Shown here: piece by piece, positions 46,407 through 55,508 of the stretch
How positions within the stretch are numbered: the first letter of the stretch is position 1
How the letters are laid out: the number at the start of each line of letters is the position of its first letter
NCBI RefSeq assembly: GCF_000282475.1
Contig: NZ_AKJF01000094.1
Location: 1-64,000, forward strand
Length of the DNA: 64,000 nucleotides
Direction: 5' to 3'
Source of the DNA: Pseudomonas sp. GM78
Lineage (GTDB): Bacteria > Pseudomonadota > Gammaproteobacteria > Pseudomonadales > Pseudomonadaceae
The notes under the pieces: model-generated
Databases searched by the model: none
Told to the model about the DNA's origin: nothing
Seen by the model: the letters and a program-made list of their open reading frames with translations, nothing else
Translations under genes and position numbers: made by a program

Positions 46407-47780
46407 ATGAAAACAACAAGAATACTGGTGCAAACCGGCGCCCTGGCGCTATCGCTGCTGGCCACGGCCGTCATGGCCAAGGTCTCTCCCGAAGAGGCTG
46501 CACTGTTGGGCACGACGCTGACGCCAATGGGTGCCGTCAAAGCCGCGAACGCCGATGGCAGCATCCCTGCCTGGACCGCAGGCCTGCCAACAACGGCTGG
46601 TACGGTGAACAGCAAAGGCTTTTTGAGTGACCCGTTTGCCAACGAAAAACCCCTGTTCGTCATCACTGCATCTAACGCCGAGAAGTACAAGGACAAACTG
46701 TCTGCCGGTCAGTTGGCAATGCTCAAGCGTTACCCGGACAGCTACAAGATCCCCGTCTACCCCACTCACCGCAGCGCAGCGCTGCCAACAGGCATCTATT
46801 CGGTCATCAAGGCCAGCGCGGTCAAGACTGAAGAAGTGGATGGCGGCAACGGCCTGAGCGGTTTTGCCGATACCCGTTACTACGCTTTCCCGGTGCCCAA
46901 AAATGGCATCCAGGTGCTGTGGAACCACATGACTCGTTATCGGGGCGGCAACCTCCACCGCCTGGCAACCCGCGTCCAACCGCAGGTTGACGGGGCGTTC
47001 ACCATGATCCAACTGGAAGACGAGATCTCTTACCCCAGCGAGCTGCCTGACCTGGACAAGAGCAAGGCCGATAACATCCTGTTCTACTTCATCCAGCGCG
47101 TGACAGGACCCGCTCGCCTGGCCGGCAACGTGTTGCTGCTGCACGAAACCATCGACCAGGTGAAGGAACCGCGCGACGCCTGGCTGTACAGCGCCGGACA
47201 GCGCCGCGTGCGCCGTGCGCCACAGGTTGCCTACGATGGCCCGGCCACGGCCGCCGATGGCCTGGCCACCGCGGACAACTTCGACATGTTCAACGGTGCG
47301 CCGGATCGCTACACCTGGGAACTGGTCGGGAAAAAGGAGCTGTACATCCCTTACAACAGCTACAAGCTCGACTCACCCAACCTCAAGTACGCCGACATCC
47401 TCAAGGCCGGCCATATCAATCAGGACCTGACTCGCTACGAACTGCACCGGGTGTGGGAAGTGGTGGCCAAGGTCAAGCCCGGCCAACGTCACATCTATGC
47501 GACACGCCACATGTACTTCGATGAGGACACCTGGCAACTGGCCGAGGTAGACCATTACGACGGCCGTGGCCAACTGTGGCGCGTCGGCGAAGGGCATGCC
47601 CAGCAGTACTACCATAAGCAGGCGCCGGGCTATACCGCCGAAACCCTGTATGACCTGCAGTCCGGTCGCTACTCGGTACTGGGCCTGAAAAACGAAGAAA
47701 AGCGCAGCATTGAATTCGGCGCCGTCGCTTCGGCGAACAACTACACTCCGGCCGCATTGCGTCAGGCGGGTGTGCGCTGA
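46407..47780 (+). CDS. DUF1329 domain protein, exported
   Basis: A 457-residue protein with a signal peptide (MKTTRILVQTGALALSLLAT, cleaved near AVMA). The whole mature part is DUF1329 (LTPMGAVKAANADGSIPAWTAGL, YRGGNLHR, YSAGQRRVRRAPQVAYDGP, RHMYFDEDTWQLAEVDHYDGRG). The fold is LolA/LolB-like, so a periplasmic lipid- or hydrophobe-handling role is likely. In pseudomonads DUF1329 genes often accompany catabolic genes for hydrophobic compounds. Last gene of this module, followed by a strong terminator. Confidence 0.9.
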   Translation: MKTTRILVQTGALALSLLATAVMAKVSPEEAALLGTTLTPMGAVKAANADGSIPAWTAGLPTTAGTVNSKGFLSDPFANEKPLFVITASNAEKYKDKLSAGQLAMLKRYPDSYKIPVYPTHRSAALPTGIYSVIKASAVKTEEVDGGNGLSGFADTRYYAFPVPKNGIQVLWNHMTRYRGGNLHRLATRVQPQVDGAFTMIQLEDEISYPSELPDLDKSKADNILFYFIQRVTGPARLAGNVLLLHETIDQVKEPRDAWLYSAGQRRVRRAPQVAYDGPATAADGLATADNFDMFNGAPDRYTWELVGKKELYIPYNSYKLDSPNLKYADILKAGHINQDLTRYELHRVWEVVAKVKPGQRHIYATRHMYFDEDTWQLAEVDHYDGRGQLWRVGEGHAQQYYHKQAPGYTAETLYDLQSGRYSVLGLKNEEKRSIEFGAVASANNYTPAALRQAGVR

Positions 47781-47801
47781 TTGCGTCATCCACATGAATT
47801 T

Positions 47802-47824
47802 GGCGGCTATCCAGCCGCCTTTTT
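47802..47824 (+). terminator. Rho-independent terminator after the DUF1329 gene
   Basis: GGCGGCT-ATCC-AGCCGCC stem-loop followed directly by TTTTT. Confidence 0.93.
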
Positions 47825-47843
47825 CAAGCCCCTCAGACCTCGA

Positions 47844-49131
47844 CTAAAACGCCAACGTGTAGCCCACGATGAGGCGGTTTTCGTCCGCCGCATCAGCGAA
47901 ATTGGAGCGCATCGTTGCGTTGCGCCAGCGCAGCGAAACATTCCTCAAAGGTCCTGACTGGACGATATAGCTGAGGTCGGTCGTGCGCTCCCATTCTTCA
48001 CCCTCGCCGCCTGCGGCATCCAAGGCGCGACCTTTGACGCTGCTGATCCGTTGCGGATCGACCTGGTCGCCCTTCACGTAACGTAAATTGAACGTCAGCC
48101 CTGGCACACCGAGGGCCGCAAAATCGAAGTCATAGCGCATCATCCAGGCGCGCTCATTGGCCAGCGCAAAGGTGCTGATTTGTTGCTCGCTGAAGAGGTA
48201 GGTGTCCGTCCCGCCGACGTAAGCGTAAGCCGTATCGCCACTGACCTTCTGGTACCCGCCGCTGAACGTGTGCCCCTGGATCGAATAGCCGACGTTGGTG
48301 CTCAAGGTCCTGTTATCGACTTTGCCGAGCAACTCGCGCCCTGCTTCTCGCGCAGAGAAATAACGCCATTCGGTGAACGCTTCGCCCGGCCCCATCGCGG
48401 TCTTGTATTTGAAGCCGGCGAAGTTGCGCTGAAACAGGTCTTCAAGCTGACTGGTGTGAACACTCAGCGTCAGGTTTTTCAGCGGCTGGTAATCGACCCC
48501 CGCGTAGTACAACCGGTCACTGGTCACCGTTGCCGAATAAGCCCCCTGCTGCGCCATCGCCGTCAGGTCTTCGAAATCCGTGGAGTCACGCAGCTTGGTG
48601 GCGTCGACCTCAAGCAGCGTGAAGGTAAACCTGTCCAGGTCCTTGCTGACCAACTGGGCGCCGTTGAACCACTGTGGAAACAGCCGACTGTAGTTCGACG
48701 CCAGCAACGGCAGTTGTGGGCTGAGACCGCCCACACGCAATTCTGTCTCGGACAACCGGGCCTTGAACGCGCCGACAGCCTTTGAATAGTCATCCACGGC
48801 ACGCTTGTCCGAACCCCGAGGCAACAAATCCGGTACCGGAGCGATCCGGGCTGGAATCGAGCTTGATCCCCAACATGCCCACGGCGTCCAGGCCAAAACC
48901 CACGGGGCCGGGTGTGAAGCCGGACTGTAGCTTCAACATGAAACCCTGGGCCCATTCGGCGCGTCGGGACTGGGTGGCGGAATCACCGTGGAAATCACGA
49001 TCAAAATAGAAGTTACGCAGTTCCAGGCTGCCCTTTGCATCGTCGATGAAACTTGCGTAAACCGCCGAATGCGAAGCGCAGCAAAGCGTCGCGAGCATCA
49101 GCGATGCCCGCTGGGTGTTGAATGAGGTCAT
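47844..49131 (-). pseudogene. OprD-family porin split by a +1 frameshift
   Basis: Two frames together make one OprD-type porin of about 428 residues. The first (from ATG 49131) has a signal peptide and the signature QGFMLKLQSGFTPGPVGFGLDAVGMLGIKLDSS...DRSGTG; it goes out of frame near 48826. The second begins in the shifted frame at LLPRGSDKRAVDDYSKAV and continues to the usual end, VGYTLAF. Deleting one A from the AAA at 48826-48828 (T on the coding strand) restores the protein. It may be a true pseudogene or a sequencing error. It lies downstream of the MFS / CoA-transferase operon, so it would be its uptake porin. Confidence 0.87.
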
Positions 49132-49185
49132 GTTGGCGCCTGTCTTATTGTTGTTATCAGCAGTGAAGGATGCCGGGCAATCCGG

Positions 49186-50502
49186 TCAGACCTTGGGATT
49201 CCTGACGTAGCGCATCACCACAAAACAGGCGATCAGGATCATCGGTGCGATGGACAACATGCCCATGTAGCTGGTCCCGCTGACGTCGTTGATCTTGCCC
49301 ACCATCACCGGCGCGACCATGCCACTGAGCTGGCCGATGGAGTTGATGGCCGCCGTGCCGCTGGCGATCGCCAGCCCCGAGAAGGTCGATTGCGGAATCG
49401 TCCAGAAAATCGGGATCGCGATGAAGGTGCCTGCCGTGGCCAGCACCAACGCCGCCATCATGGCCCAGGATGAATCGGAGAACAGGCAGGCCAGCAGGTA
49501 CCCCAGGGCCGCCAGCAACAGGCACATCACCAGGTACTTCTTGCGCTCGCCGGTGCGGTCCGAGAGCCGGGTCAGCCAGATCATGCCGATGCACGCCACG
49601 ATGTAGGGCAGCGATGACAACATGCCGACCCAGAACACGCTTTGCACGCCGGACGATTTGATCAGGTGCGGCATCCAGAAATTCAGGCCGTAGGAAGCGG
49701 TCTTGATCACGAAGTAGATCAACGCCATGATCGCCACTTCCCGCGTCAGCAACACCCGCCACAATGACCCCAATACCGGCTTCTGGTTCTTCTTGTCATG
49801 CTCCAGGTTCGCCGCCAGCAGGTCCTTCTCGCCCCGGCTCAGCCACTTGGCCGATTCGATGTCCCGATCGAGCTTCCACAGCACCAACAGACCCAGCACC
49901 ACACAGGGCAAGCCGGACATCAGGAACAGCCAGTGCCAACCGGCCAGGCCGAGCACGCCGTCCATCGTACCCAACAGAATCCCGGCCGCCGGACCACCCA
50001 GTGCCCCCGCGAGCGGTACCGACAGGAACCACAGCCCGTTCATCTTCGCCAGGTGCTTTTTCGGGAACCAGCACGCCAGGTAGAACAGGATCGCCGGGCC
50101 AAAACCGGCTTCCATCACGCCAATCAGGAATCGCAAGAAGTACAGCGTGTATTGGGTGTAGGCGAACATCATCGCCGCCGTGGCCAGGCCCCAGGAGACC
50201 ATGATCCGGCAGATCCAGGCGGGTGCACCGTAGCGTTTCAGGCCCAGGCTGCTAGGGACTTCGAACAGGACGTAGCCAATGAAAAACATGCTCGCCGCCA
50301 GGCCATAGGCCGCGTCGGTCAAGCCCAGTTCCTGCTGCATCTGGGTTTTGGCGAAACTGATGTTGATCCGGTCAAAATAGGAAAACAGAAAGCAGATGAT
50401 GGCCAGCGGCATGATGCGCCAGGCCACTCGCCGATAGAGCAGAAGCTCGTTGATCGTTTCTTCGCTGCGCGCAACCGAGATTGCACCAGTCATGGCAACC
50501 AT
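49186..50502 (-). CDS. MFS transporter, anion:cation symporter (ACS) family
   Basis: A 438-residue carrier of the tartrate/phthalate-type ACS family: FLFSYFDRINISFAKTQMQQELGLTDAAYGLAASMFFIGYVLFEVPS is the classic N-terminal pattern. ATG 50502 follows GGAGAA. It belongs to the operon with the hexapeptide protein, CoA-transferase and lyase genes, and so probably takes up an organic acid. Confidence 0.9.
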   Translation of the reverse strand: MVAMTGAISVARSEETINELLLYRRVAWRIMPLAIICFLFSYFDRINISFAKTQMQQELGLTDAAYGLAASMFFIGYVLFEVPSSLGLKRYGAPAWICRIMVSWGLATAAMMFAYTQYTLYFLRFLIGVMEAGFGPAILFYLACWFPKKHLAKMNGLWFLSVPLAGALGGPAAGILLGTMDGVLGLAGWHWLFLMSGLPCVVLGLLVLWKLDRDIESAKWLSRGEKDLLAANLEHDKKNQKPVLGSLWRVLLTREVAIMALIYFVIKTASYGLNFWMPHLIKSSGVQSVFWVGMLSSLPYIVACIGMIWLTRLSDRTGERKKYLVMCLLLAALGYLLACLFSDSSWAMMAALVLATAGTFIAIPIFWTIPQSTFSGLAIASGTAAINSIGQLSGMVAPVMVGKINDVSGTSYMGMLSIAPMILIACFVVMRYVRNPKV

Positions 50503-50567
50503 GATGTTTCTCCATTGTTGTAATTATTGGAGAGAGGCACGTCCTCAAGGACGTTGCTCAAAGGGGT

Positions 50568-51092
50568 TTAGCGGATTCGTACCAGTTTGTCTTTGTAAAC
50601 CTGACCCTTGGTCACGTAGTCCCGGGCGTTACGGTGCATGCCGGCGATGGCTTCAGGTGTGAGCTCGCGCACGACCTTGGCCGGCGCACCCAGAATCAAC
50701 GAGTTGTCCGGGAACACCTTGCCCTCGGTGACAATCGCTCCGGCGCCAACCAGGCAGTTCCTGCCGATTACCGCCCCGTTGAGCACGACCGCCTGAATCC
50801 CGATCAGCGCGCCATCGCCGATGGTGCAACCATGCAACATGGCCTGGTGCCCGATGGTGACCCCCTCGCCTACCGTCAGCGCAAATCCGGGGTCGGCGTG
50901 CAGCACCGCACCTTCCTGCACATTGCTGTGTTGGCCGATGCGAATCGGTTCGTTGTCCCCGCGCAGCACGGCTTGGGGCCAGACGCTGACGCCCTGTTCG
51001 AGGGTGACATTGCCGATGACGGTGGCATCCTCGGCGACGAAGGTTTCAGCGTGAATGGCAGGAATGAGCGTGTCGAATTGATAGATAGCCAT
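50568..51092 (-). CDS. Gamma-carbonic-anhydrase-like hexapeptide-repeat protein (YrdA/CaiE type)
   Basis: A 174-residue left-handed beta-helix protein with repeated [LIV]-G-x4 hexapeptides. The three metal-binding histidines of gamma-carbonic anhydrases are kept (AVLHAD, TIGHQAMLHGC). Such proteins are often found beside CoA-transferases (as CaiE beside CaiB), possibly assisting CoA or cofactor chemistry; real carbonic anhydrase activity is not guaranteed. 12 bases downstream of the CoA-transferase gene. Confidence 0.88.
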   Translation of the reverse strand: MAIYQFDTLIPAIHAETFVAEDATVIGNVTLEQGVSVWPQAVLRGDNEPIRIGQHSNVQEGAVLHADPGFALTVGEGVTIGHQAMLHGCTIGDGALIGIQAVVLNGAVIGRNCLVGAGAIVTEGKVFPDNSLILGAPAKVVRELTPEAIAGMHRNARDYVTKGQVYKDKLVRIR

Positions 51093-51104
51093 GGCAGATT
51101 CCCC

Positions 51105-52295
51105 TCAAGCCGCAACGTCGGTTTTCAGGACGCCCGCCGCACACAGTTCGGCAATGTGTTCATCGCTGTAACCCAGCTCGCGCATGACCTTGTGGGTGTG
51201 TTCGCCGATGCGCGGAATCGATCGGCGCGCCTGCAGGCGTTCGCCATCCAGGGACAACGGCAGCAAGGGCATGGCGGTGAACGTTCCGTCTTCCAGCTCA
51301 AGATTGGCCAGGCCGCCGCTTTGCAGCAGATGCGGATCTTCGAACAACTCCTCCGGCCGACGGATCGGCGCAAACGGAATGCTGTTGGCCTCAAGCTCCA
51401 CAGCCAGTGCCTGGGCATCCATGCTGGCAAAGACTTCAGCCAGGTGAGCCAGCAATCGTGGCCGTTGGAGCACGCGATCGTTGTTGGTGGCAAGGCTCTG
51501 GTCGTCGAGCAATGCGGTCTGGCCCAGCACCTGGCACAAGGCGTTCCACTGCCCTTCGCCGGTGGCCGCCACGAACATCTGCTCACCGCCCGCGAACTCG
51601 AACACGTCGTAGATGGCCCACGCACTGATGCGGTTCGGCATCGGCGCAGCCGCCTGGCCGGTCACGGCGTACTGCTGCATATGTTGCGCCGCGAGCAATA
51701 CGCAGTTTTCGTAAAGCGCGCTTTGCACCTCGCGGCCAACGCCGCTGACGTTACGATCGTTGAGCGCGGCGAGCACGCCGATGGCCCCGAACATGCCGCC
51801 CATGATGTCGTTCACCGAGCTGCCGGCACGCAAAGGCCGGCCGACCGGGCCGGTCATGTAGGCCAGGCCAGCCATCATCTGCACCACTTCATCCAGGGCC
51901 AGGCGGTTGTCGTACGGGCCGTTGAGAAAGCCTTTGTGCGATGCATAGATGATGCGCGGATTACGCTCGCGAATCGCTGCGTAACCAAAGCCCAGTTCCT
52001 GCATGCGACCGGGTTTGAAGTTCTCGATGAACACGTCAGCCGTGTCGATGAGCTCCAGCACGGCTTCACGGCCTTGCGCGGTATTGACGTCGATGGCGAC
52101 GCATTGCTTGTTGCGGTTGAAGGTGCGGAAAAATCCGGCACCGGCGCCCAGCAGACGGCGTGTGCCATCGCCACGGGTCGGTTCGATCTTGATCACCTCG
52201 GCACCGAGGTCACCAAGGATCATCCCGCAGGTCGGCCCCATCACCATGTGAGAAATTTCGACGACACGAATGCCGTCCAAGGGAAGTCTGGACAT
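51105..52295 (-). CDS. Class III CoA-transferase (CaiB/BaiF family)
   Basis: A 396-residue CoA-transferase. LDGIRVVEISHMVMGPTCGMILGDLGAEVIKIEPTRGD is the N-terminal signature, and the catalytic Asp163 is in SSVNDIMGG. It would move CoA to a carboxylic acid, activating it for the lyase encoded just upstream on the same transcript. ATG 52295 has GGAGAA upstream; the frame before it is not supported. Confidence 0.92.
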   Translation of the reverse strand: MSRLPLDGIRVVEISHMVMGPTCGMILGDLGAEVIKIEPTRGDGTRRLLGAGAGFFRTFNRNKQCVAIDVNTAQGREAVLELIDTADVFIENFKPGRMQELGFGYAAIRERNPRIIYASHKGFLNGPYDNRLALDEVVQMMAGLAYMTGPVGRPLRAGSSVNDIMGGMFGAIGVLAALNDRNVSGVGREVQSALYENCVLLAAQHMQQYAVTGQAAAPMPNRISAWAIYDVFEFAGGEQMFVAATGEGQWNALCQVLGQTALLDDQSLATNNDRVLQRPRLLAHLAEVFASMDAQALAVELEANSIPFAPIRRPEELFEDPHLLQSGGLANLELEDGTFTAMPLLPLSLDGERLQARRSIPRIGEHTHKVMRELGYSDEHIAELCAAGVLKTDVAA

Positions 52296-52320
52296 TGTTG
52301 TTCTCCTCGATAGGGCAGGC

Positions 52321-53250
52321 TTAAACGCGGCTGGCAGCGGGCGCGTAATTGAGTGGCAGGCCGGCGCGGGCAATGCAGCCGTAGAGGCTCTCGCCTGGCA
52401 ACGCCTCACGCAGCACATCCCGTGAGGCGATCAGTGCGGCCAGGTCGATGCCGGTGTCGTAGCCCATGCCTTGCAGCATGAACACCAGGTCTTCGGTGAC
52501 GGTGTTGCCGGACGCACCCGGTGCGAACGGGCAACCGCCCAAACCGGCCAGTGACGAATCGAGCTCGGTAATCCCCTGCTGCACGGCCACCAGGCTATTG
52601 GCCAGTGCCAGGCCTCGGGTGTCATGGAAATGCGCGGCCCTGAGTTTGTCGCCAGCGATGGCCCGCACGGCCTGCAAGGTCGTCGCAACCTGGCCCGGAT
52701 TGGCGTAGCCCGTGGTGTCGCCAAGCGAAACCAGGTCACAACCGGCCTCCAGCACATGACCGGTCAACTCGCAGAGGTCGCTCAATGGCACATCACCCTG
52801 GCGGGTGCAGCCGAAGGCCACCGACATTCCGGCAATCACCTGCACGTTGTGCAAGCCCGACTCGGTGCGCAGCTGGCACATCCGCCCCAGCTCCTCGACC
52901 ATCTCCAGCGGCGTGCGGCGCACGTTGGCCAGGCTGTGGGCCGAGCTGACAGAAACCGGTGCAATGATGCGGTGGGCACCGGACTCAAGCGCATCACGGC
53001 AGCCGCGCAGGTTGGGTGCCAGTACGGTGACGACCAGATCCGGGTAGCTCAAGGCATGCGCCACGACCTCCTTGGCATCGGCCATCTGTGGCAGCAGTTT
53101 GGCGGGGACGAAGGAGGCGACTTCCATGTAACGCACGCCCGCCGCATAGGCGGCATCGATCCATTGGCGCTTGGCGGTGGTGGGCATGATGGCTTGAAGG
53201 CTTTGCAAGCCATCGCGCATACCGACTTCGTTGATTGTTATTGTTGTCAT
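52321..53250 (-). CDS. HMG-CoA-lyase family enzyme
   Basis: A 309-residue TIM-barrel lyase of the HMGL/DRE-TIM family: NEVGMRDGLQSL at the N-terminus with the metal-binding Asp, AAHFHDTRGLALANS with two metal histidines, and the lyase signature LAGLGGCPFAPGASGN with the catalytic Cys. It should split a 3-hydroxy-3-methyl-acyl-CoA (HMG-CoA to acetyl-CoA and acetoacetate, or citramalyl-CoA to acetyl-CoA and pyruvate). No enoyl-CoA hydratase is nearby, so the acid taken up may already carry the hydroxyl group. Confidence 0.9.
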   Translation of the reverse strand: MTTITINEVGMRDGLQSLQAIMPTTAKRQWIDAAYAAGVRYMEVASFVPAKLLPQMADAKEVVAHALSYPDLVVTVLAPNLRGCRDALESGAHRIIAPVSVSSAHSLANVRRTPLEMVEELGRMCQLRTESGLHNVQVIAGMSVAFGCTRQGDVPLSDLCELTGHVLEAGCDLVSLGDTTGYANPGQVATTLQAVRAIAGDKLRAAHFHDTRGLALANSLVAVQQGITELDSSLAGLGGCPFAPGASGNTVTEDLVFMLQGMGYDTGIDLAALIASRDVLREALPGESLYGCIARAGLPLNYAPAASRV

Positions 53251-53315
53251 CAAAAGGCTCTCACGGTCTGAAGCGTGGTTTCAGATTAGAGAGCCATCGG
53301 TACAGCGAAAAGACG

Positions 53316-54257
53316 TCATTTACGGGCCGATCCATCGTCAACCACGATGGATGATTGACGCGGTGGCGCGCGCAACAGCAAATGGTCCAGCAGCCTTCGC
53401 GCCGACAGCGATAGCGCATCCCGATCACGTACGCAGATCACGAACTCACCCAACGCCCACTCATCGGTCAGCGCAATGATGCTTAGGTCAAACAAGCGGG
53501 TGTATCGAGCCACCGCCTCCAGCGGAAACACCGCCAGCCCCAGACCGAACTGCGCCAGGCGAAACGCTGCATCGAACGACGACACATAGGAGCGAAAACG
53601 CAGCTCCTGGCCGTGTTGCGCGGCTTCTTCGCGCATGAAGTTGTTGAGCGTGGCGAACGCGGACAATCCCAGGTGATCGAACGCCAGCGTCTCGGCGAAC
53701 GCGATGCTGGAGCGACCCGCCAAAGGATGGTTGGCACCCACCACGACCGCCAGATGGTCTTGCCGATACGGCAGAAACTCCAGGTCCCCCACCGCCATCG
53801 AACGTCGACAAATGCCCAGGTCGGCATTGCCCTCAGCCACCCCTCGCACCACATCAGGACTGAAGCGCTCCTCGATGTCGACCTGGATCCTCGGATGCTC
53901 CAGCATGAAATCCGACAGTTCCTCCGGCAGGAACTCCATGATCGATGAGATGTTGGCCAATACCCGAACATGCCCGCGGGCGCCTTCGGCGTACTCGCTG
54001 AGTTCGCTGTCCAGCCGCTCCATCGCCCGCGTCAACGACCGCGCGTGCCGCAGCAGTGCGACACCCGCCGGTGTCGGTTCAACCCCGCGTTTGCTGCGCT
54101 TGAGCAACGGCGTACCGAAACGCGCCTCGATATCGGAAATCCGCTTGCTGACCGCCGACGGCGCGATAAACGCCCGCTCGCTGGCGCGTGCGATGGTGCC
54201 CTCATCGCAGACCAGGATGAACAGGCGCAAGGAAAAGTGATCCAGGTGTTGCATCAT
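53316..54257 (-). CDS. LysR-family regulator of the CoA-transferase/lyase operon
   Basis: A 313-residue LysR protein (MQHLDHFSLRLFILVCDEGTIA, FIAPSAVSKRISDIEARFG, effector domain from RGHVRVLANISSIMEFLP). It is just upstream and on the same strand as the lyase gene, a 65-base gap, so it may be first in the operon or have its own promoter in the 140-base gap before it. It likely responds to the acid consumed. Confidence 0.88.
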   Translation of the reverse strand: MMQHLDHFSLRLFILVCDEGTIARASERAFIAPSAVSKRISDIEARFGTPLLKRSKRGVEPTPAGVALLRHARSLTRAMERLDSELSEYAEGARGHVRVLANISSIMEFLPEELSDFMLEHPRIQVDIEERFSPDVVRGVAEGNADLGICRRSMAVGDLEFLPYRQDHLAVVVGANHPLAGRSSIAFAETLAFDHLGLSAFATLNNFMREEAAQHGQELRFRSYVSSFDAAFRLAQFGLGLAVFPLEAVARYTRLFDLSIIALTDEWALGEFVICVRDRDALSLSARRLLDHLLLRAPPRQSSIVVDDGSARK

Positions 54258-54397
54258 GCCCTGCCCTCAACTCGTCGCCTGGCACGGTCCAGGCGTTGCT
54301 CTTTCGATTTGCGTGAGGTTTTCGCAGATGCTCGGGATATGTGCAAGGGTCGCCTTGTGAGACTGATCGGCGCGGCCGGCGGTGGCGAAGGATTTGA

Positions 54398-55405
54398 CTA
54401 ATCCACCTGCGCTTTAAACGCGTCGTACGCCGATAACGGCAGGCTGATGCCCTCGCGGACCGCACGGGCATAGGCCTGCTCTTTGGCCTTGCCCGGCAGG
54501 TAAACGCCCAAGGCTTCAAGCCGCGTCATCTGCTCGCCCAGCCGTGAGGCAAAGCACTCGTCCAGCAACCTGGGAGCAATGCCGATCACCAGCATGCCAG
54601 CCCCTGGGGATTCGCTGCCGGCACGGAAATCTGCTGCATCCAACGACCAATTGGCCCCCGTCAAACCCGCCGCGAGCACCTCGACCATCAACGCGATGTT
54701 GGCGCCGCGACCGCCCCCGAATGCCAGCAACGTCCCGTGCAGTGCCTCCCGCGCGCTGCGCGTTTCATTGCCTTGTGCATCAACCGCCCAGCCTGCCGGT
54801 ATCGCCTCCCCCGCTTCAGCGGCCCGAAGGAGGTTTACGTAGGCCGTGGCGCTGCTGGCCTGGTCAATCGCCAGTAAACGACCCGCAGCACTGGCGGCGG
54901 CAAATGCGATGGGGTTGGTGGAGTACAGCGGCCGGCTCTGGCCCGCCACGGTGAGCAGCGGTGAGCCATTGGTGAACGCCAACGCGACCAGCCCCTCGCG
55001 CGCCAGGCGACGGGTGTAATAGCCCAACTCGCCACAGGTGAACGCGTTGAACTGCGCAAACAGGGCGATACCCAGTTGATGCGCATTGCTGCACAGCACT
55101 GGGAAAGCGCGATCGAACCCCAGTTGCGCGATGCCTTGGGCCGCGTCGCACCGGATCATGGCCGGCGCGACCTGGGTCACGATGGGCTCGGCAGCCGTGG
55201 CGATTCGGCCGGTGGCAAAGCCGCTGAGGTAGTCAGGCAAATGGCCGAAACCGACTTCGTGTTGGCCATGGGCCTGGGCTGATACCGTGGCGTTGGCAAG
55301 CGCCGAGGCCACGGCGTCGCTGGTGCCGTGGGCCAGGCAGAGCTGTTGTGCGAAGGTGGTGGCATCGGTCAGGGACAAGCGCTTGTCGGGTTTGTCGTCG
55401 TCCAT
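54398..55405 (-). CDS. Malate/L-lactate dehydrogenase family oxidoreductase
   Basis: A 335-residue Ldh_2-fold enzyme, a distant paralogue of the one at 31031: AQAHGQHEVGFGHLPDYL, FAQFNAFTCGELGYYTRRLAREG, NGSPLLTVAGQSRPLYSTNPIAFA and FGGGRGANIALMVEVLA. NAD(P)-dependent reduction of a 2-oxo or cyclic imino acid is expected. It follows the ABC transporter of the demethylase operon on the same strand after a 103-base gap holding a hairpin, so it may be its last gene. Confidence 0.85.
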   Translation of the reverse strand: MDDDKPDKRLSLTDATTFAQQLCLAHGTSDAVASALANATVSAQAHGQHEVGFGHLPDYLSGFATGRIATAAEPIVTQVAPAMIRCDAAQGIAQLGFDRAFPVLCSNAHQLGIALFAQFNAFTCGELGYYTRRLAREGLVALAFTNGSPLLTVAGQSRPLYSTNPIAFAAASAAGRLLAIDQASSATAYVNLLRAAEAGEAIPAGWAVDAQGNETRSAREALHGTLLAFGGGRGANIALMVEVLAAGLTGANWSLDAADFRAGSESPGAGMLVIGIAPRLLDECFASRLGEQMTRLEALGVYLPGKAKEQAYARAVREGISLPLSAYDAFKAQVD

Positions 55406-55451
55406 GGTGGCTTCAGTGTTCTCGGATTGTAGGTGTGCCGCAGCTTGAGAA

Positions 55452-55483
55452 CCTGCAGGAGCGGCTTTGGGCGCTCCTGCAGG
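55452..55483. repeat. REP-like hairpin between the reductase and binding-protein genes
   Basis: CCTGCAGGAGCG and its exact complement CGCTCCTGCAGG around an 8-base loop. It lacks a T-run, so processing or attenuation is more likely than full termination. Confidence 0.75.
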
Positions 55484-55508
55484 ATTTGTGTCGTTCAGTT
55501 GATTAACT

